Origin: Brugia malayi
Lineage: Eukaryota > Nematoda > Chromadorea > Rhabditida > Onchocercidae
Reading direction: 5' to 3'
Assembly: GCF_000002995.4 (NCBI RefSeq)
Contig: NW_025062475.1
Coordinates: 3,192,528-3,256,527, forward strand
Length of the DNA stretch: 64,000 nt
This document shows positions 60,501-64,000 of the stretch, piece by piece (position 1 is the stretch's first letter; each line of letters starts with the position of its first letter). The notes under the pieces were generated by a model. It searched no databases, was not told the DNA's origin, and saw only the letters and a list, made by a program, of their open reading frames with translations. The translations under genes and the position numbers were made by a program.

Positions 60501-63500
60501 GATAAATCAAAAAATCATTCATTCAAAATTTTTATAAAATTATCACATTAGTTTTACATTTTAAACAATTCTTTAAAAAATGTCAAAATTTGAAATTTAA
60601 AAATTTTAAAAATGCATGAAATAATTTAAATATTAGCATACTTTGATTGCAAAACCATAACTGGACGGTGCCTTATATTTCTTCTTCCAGTCAGTGGCCG
60701 TATAAATTTGATTATTTTGCATATTCATTAAACATTGCAAATCCTTTGAGTTACGACTTTTACCCTTTGGACAGTAGTAAAGACCGGATAAACGGAGCAC
60801 AAAGAAATGTTTCTTCCATGATTTTTTGCCATCAGATTTTAAAAATAGCCAACCTTCTGTTTCTGGTGGTTGTACATTGTCACCTTCAAAAAATTCCTGA
60901 AATATTGGATATGATAAATTGTGCAATATTATTATCAAATTAATCATTCATTAATTAATCTTTTTAGCAATAACATTTATCAATTGTATTATTAACAATA
61001 TGGTTAATTTAGTCATTTGAGAGTAAACAAAATGTTCTCTTTTTTGTTTAAATTTTAAAATTGAAATCATGAATAATATTTCATTGCTATCAAACAATCA
61101 TTAATATTAATTAACCGCAATATATCCTACATTCTGATATCTTATGCAAATATATCATTGATAGCAGATTACCTAACTTGTAACTTTCACTTACTTATAC
61201 TCTGCAATAAATTTGAATATAATTGCGGACAATTAAAGATTGCTAATTGCAGTTCACGAAAAATACAAGAAAATTTATTTGTAACTAAAATTTTACACAG
61301 GTTTCACAATTTATAATCCTTACCTATACCTCAAAAAAAAAAAAGAAAAAAAATTAAATTATATAATTTTATTTTCCTAAAAAAAATTCTACCATAAATA
61401 TTGTCATTTTTAACAAAACAAGTTATTACTATATTTAAATACTAAAAATACAACAACAAAAAAATAATTTTGACTAAAGAAACACATTATTTAACTACTA
61501 CATTTAAATATAAATAGCGTTGGGAATATTTTAAGATTGAACTAATTATCATCAAAAATAAATTAGCAATACAAATAAATACCTAAATACTTAAGAAGCA
61601 AAATATCAATAGGATATCATGTACTACTTAATTACGTCAAATGAATTTTTAAAAAAAAAAATCAAAAAAATAAAGACAAAGTTTATTAGTGAGAATAATC
61701 AATTTATTGTTGTCACAATGAATCAAATTAGTTTATTTATTTAAATTCCTATTTTATTTTCTTTTTTATTGGCTTTGTTTAAATTCCTATTTCATTTTCC
61801 TTTTTTATTAGTATCATTTGTGCTTCTTTTACCTCTATCATTCCTATTTTTTATTACTTCCACTGTAATTTTAATACTTCTTTTTATGATACTAATAAGT
61901 GATAGGAGACAAAAATTATTTGCTTTATTAAATATTTGTTATTTTTGCCTGTTTTCTAATATTATTAATAAAAATATTTTTAATTTAATTGCTAAGAGAT
62001 ATTTTTGTTTGACAAATATCATTTCTAAAATGATCGTTAGACTATTTCACTGAAAAATTAAGAAGACAAATTGATATAAAAATATGTTTTAAATATTTTT
62101 TTTTATATGCTATCATATCACATTTGTTCTGATTAATGTATTTTAAAAAAAAAAAAAATTAAATTATTCCTTAAAGATTATTTTCAATTACCCTAATGTA
62201 TGGGAAAGGATTTTTTTGTTCATTTTATCTACTATTTTATTATATTCATACTTCTAACGTTTCTTTTTTCGTAAAAAAAAAAAAAAAAAAAATTCCCAAA
62301 TTAAATGAAATATTTCCGTAATTTAAAAATAGAAACTTACCCTAATTACATGTCTTTTTGTATTCGGTGACGGTGGTCCATGTACCAATGTATCAATGTT
62401 TTTCTCAGTTACCAGAAATTCTTCCGGTCGATCCAGAAATGAATATTTATCCAAACGTCGAGTAAAATATAATTTATTTTGAGAATTTAATGTCCACATC
62501 ATAATATTTTCCACTAAATATTCATGATCCTCATAGATTCGTTCTAAAATAATATAAACAAAGTGTTATAGCATTGAAATTGTGGTACAACAAGGAATAT
62601 ACAAGGAAAAGTAAACAACTATTAAAATTTGTTTATTTTTCATTTACATTCTTTCAAAGTATTAAAGTAAGCAATGAATAAATGATTTTTGTACTAATCT
62701 AACTTATACTTATCTTTAATGTCTATTCTTTATTTACATTTTTTAAAAAAAATTAAAATAAGCAATAAATAAGAGAAATAAATTTTGTAGTAATCTAACG
62801 TATACTTAAATCCACATATTAACTAATACCAAATTACTTTTAACATTTAATTATATTTCATCTAATCATATTTGAATTAATTTTATTTTATTTGCTAGTA
62901 AATGATTTAATTTTAACAATGAAATATACAACATTCATTAATTCAAAAAAAAAAAGAATAATAATAATTAAATTACGCTCATTATGAAATGAATATAAAG
63001 TAAATTATGAAGTTATACTCTCGTCTCGGAGAACTCGGACAATTCATTATGCGTAAATTGAGAAACAATTAAAGTTTGAGAGAACGATTAAAGTTAATAA
63101 ATAAATATATGAAAAGAATAAGTAAAAGTAAAAGTTACTGATGTAAAGCTCGGGATACTCCTCGACAATAGCATGGTGTTCGCTTAATGGAACATTTAAT
63201 TTTGTTGCAATTCGACGGATACATTCAGCAACTGTCCACCTTTCATCGATTAATAATGAAATAGTTGATGAGCCATCATCGATGAAAAATTTCACGTAAA
63301 TTTTTTTAATATCTGCTTCACGCATTTTTTCTAACGCTTCACGTATCTTAGCCGCTTTTATCTCATTAGCAGTAAGTGGACGAGTAGGTTGTTGTTGTTG
63401 TTGTGATTGTTGTTGTTGTTGTTGGTGATGGTGGTGGTGGTGGTGATGACGAAGTTGAGAGGACTCTAAAGCGGAAGAAGTCGACGATTGATTTGGAGAA

Positions 63501-63502
63501 GC
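57453..63502 (-). CDS. mig-10: MIG-10 / RIAM / Lamellipodin adaptor, 5' end off window
   Basis: Exons in transcript order: 63502-63139, 62543-62341, 60896-60642, 60218-60117, 59788-59489, 59397-59175, 58771-58503, 58069-57917, 57527-57453. Phases agree throughout and give 647 residues plus TAG. Domain order: polyHis/polyGln linker (about 19-38), short helix ([19 protein letters not shown]), RA domain (about 66-150), PH domain (about 203-310), then a long disordered proline- and Gln-rich tail. This RA-PH tandem with a preceding coiled coil defines the MRL family (C. elegans MIG-10, fly Pico, vertebrate RIAM and Lamellipodin). These adaptors recruit Ena/VASP to membranes under Ras/Rap-type GTPase and phosphoinositide control and guide cell migration and axon outgrowth. 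Proline motifs FPPLPP and [11 protein letters not shown] could bind EVH1 or SH3 partners. The first visible exon opens with an acceptor, so the N-terminus lies beyond 64000. Confidence 0.9.
58070..58137. repeat. 15-bp tandem repeat in mig-10 intron
   Basis: About four copies of AATACTGATACAATA with single-base variants (CATACAATA, GAAACAATA). It directly abuts the acceptor of the exon at 58069. Confidence 0.88.
58503..59788 (-). CDS. mig-10: mig-10 exons: Ser/Pro/Gln-rich tail
   Basis: Exons 59788-59489, 59397-59175 and 58771-58503. Low-complexity tail with QQQKES near the start and an acidic-proline patch ([14 protein letters not shown]) resembling an Ena/VASP EVH1 ligand. A glutamine run of ten (CAA/CAG at 58679-58708) follows, and [10 protein letters not shown]. 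No folded domain. Poorly conserved in sequence between species, as usual for this part of the family. Confidence 0.8.
58956..59021. repeat. About 25-bp tandem repeat in mig-10 intron
   Basis: Two full copies and one partial copy of AAATTATATTATCATTATTATCAGA (positions 58956-59021). The units contain TATTATCAG, an acceptor-like motif on the plus strand that is irrelevant to the minus-strand gene. Confidence 0.85.
59027..59096. repeat. About 35-bp direct duplication in mig-10 intron
   Basis: AAATAACAAAAACTTCTGGT followed by CAGTAAA occurs twice in tandem, separated by an A-rich spacer. A recent, nearly perfect duplication. Confidence 0.85.
60033..60062. repeat. (GA)n microsatellite in mig-10 intron
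   Basis: Thirty bases of pure AG repeat on the plus strand (CT on the gene strand), downstream of exon 60218-60117. As a pyrimidine run on the gene strand it precedes the next acceptor by some 250 bases. Confidence 0.9.
60117..60896 (-). CDS. mig-10: mig-10 exons: PH domain
   Basis: Exons 60896-60642 and 60218-60117. Strand 1 begins [19 protein letters not shown]; basic residues in the first loop ([11 protein letters not shown]) are the usual phosphoinositide contacts. [20 protein letters not shown] follows. The C-terminal helix carries the invariant Trp ([13 protein letters not shown]). The RIAK end joined to NGQNLYENY matches the family boundary after the PH domain. Confidence 0.9.
62341..62543 (-). 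CDS. mig-10: mig-10 exon: RA-PH linker
   Basis: Encodes [20 protein letters not shown], a signature of MRL proteins just after the RA core (vertebrate members have a LYMER-FEDHENVVE-type sequence). It is followed by the conserved acidic/aromatic stretch ([17 protein letters not shown]). Ends ...RHVIR in phase 0 at gtaagt. Confidence 0.88.
62641..62811. repeat. Tandem duplication, about 80-90 bp, in mig-10 intron
   Basis: 62641-62715 and 62732-62811 share TATTTACATT/CATTTACATT, a TTAAANTAAGCAAT core, GAATAAA/AAATAA and TAATCTAACNTATACTT. The copies are imperfect. Confidence 0.7.
63139..63502 (-). CDS. mig-10: mig-10 exon: poly-His/Gln linker, coiled coil and RA domain start
   Basis: Encodes a run of eight His, six Gln, one Ser and five Gln, then the helix leading into the RA domain ([15 protein letters not shown], then [20 protein letters not shown], ending EYPELYI). 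The RA fold needs the beta-strand and basic positions seen here (KIYVKFF, RRIATKL). Phase 0 in, phase 1 out. Confidence 0.9.
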
Positions 63503-64000
63503 CTGAAATTATCTTTGTGATATAAGCAAACAGGTAAGATAATTAATGAGTAAAACAATTGGAAAAAAAAATTTTTTTTTGCATTTCGAAATTTGAAAAA
63601 TGTATGAAATGAAAAGATCAGAGAAAATCAAAAATTAATAAGCTTTCAAAATATCTGCTAATATTTTCAATTAACAAATTAAGGATGAAATAAAGTGATC
63701 AAGAATTTATCAGATCTATTTTTTATTTTTTTTTTTCAATTGTTAATTTGGCAATAAAATTAGAATCAAAAAAAGAAAATACTCTAATGATTAATTGTTA
63801 ATTTTCAAATTAAACTTATCAATTTGAAAAAACAAATAATCTTTTTAGATCATTAAAAAGTAGTTTCAATTATGAAAAAGTATTAAATGACGGAATTGAT
63901 ACGATAAAGATTTATCAAATCAAATCATTTTATGACAGCATTCTAATGATACTATAAAGGTCAAAATGATTTATATTATCAAATCAGTAAAATTGATAAA
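63503..64000. other. mig-10 intron at window edge
   Basis: AT-rich sequence upstream (on the gene strand) of the RA exon acceptor at 63503-63504. No further mig-10 exon is visible before the window ends, so the N-terminal exons lie beyond 64000. Confidence 0.65.

Noticed and set aside
60647..60943. Plus-strand 98-codon open frame
   Set aside because: Antisense shadow of the mig-10 PH-domain exon, which has clear homology on the minus strand.
61769..62053. Hydrophobic 94-codon open frame on the plus strand inside a mig-10 intron
   Set aside because: Phe/Leu/Ile richness follows from poly-T sequence; no splice context and no upstream promoter evidence.

Overview
The window looks like nuclear DNA of an intron-rich, very AT-rich nematode, most likely a clade III/filarial-type worm. 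This is inferred from exons of 20-400 bp separated by AT-rich introns with TTTCAG-type acceptors and GTAAGT/GTATNN donors, frequent homopolymers, and a clear nematode mig-10 gene. No bacterial operon, tRNA, rRNA, SL-RNA gene or transposase was recognised. Gene models below were built by hand, by checking splice sites and phase continuity. No database search was possible.

Layout. (1) 898-7315, plus strand: thirteen exons joining in phase into the last 516 residues of an unrecognised protein; its 5' end lies left of the window. (2) 7316-21623: mostly non-coding, but with a tandem duplication ending at a 28-bp candidate first exon (10482-10509), a TA microsatellite, pyrimidine/purine tracts, a GC-richer island (13425-13620) bounded by an inverted repeat, and a roughly 33-bp minisatellite (16307-16585). 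(3) 21624-43207, plus: a long scaffold-like protein (about 1,344 aa in the longest model) with at least one internal start (28316) preceded by a probable spliced-leader acceptor. Its big intron at 31-34.9 kb holds a GAT/AATG minisatellite. (4) 44472-54881, plus: thirteen exons giving a 529-aa basic, coiled-coil-like protein, again with its own ATG and upstream acceptor, plus two alternative terminal exons. Splice phases allow blocks 3 and 4 to be one complex locus with nested promoters. (5) 57453-63502, minus: nine exons of a MIG-10/RIAM/Lamellipodin orthologue (647 aa visible, 5' end off the right side), with coiled coil, RA domain, PH domain, proline-rich tail and polyQ/polyHis tracts.

How they may work together. 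MIG-10 is an established adaptor linking Ras-like GTPases and phosphoinositides to Ena/VASP and actin. The large plus-strand locus has no domain I can name with confidence. Its low-complexity, charged, heavily alternatively started architecture suggests a cytoskeletal or attachment scaffold; a PAT-12-like hemidesmosome protein or a SoHo-type adaptor are hypotheses only. It converges with mig-10 across a 2.6-kb intergenic gap.
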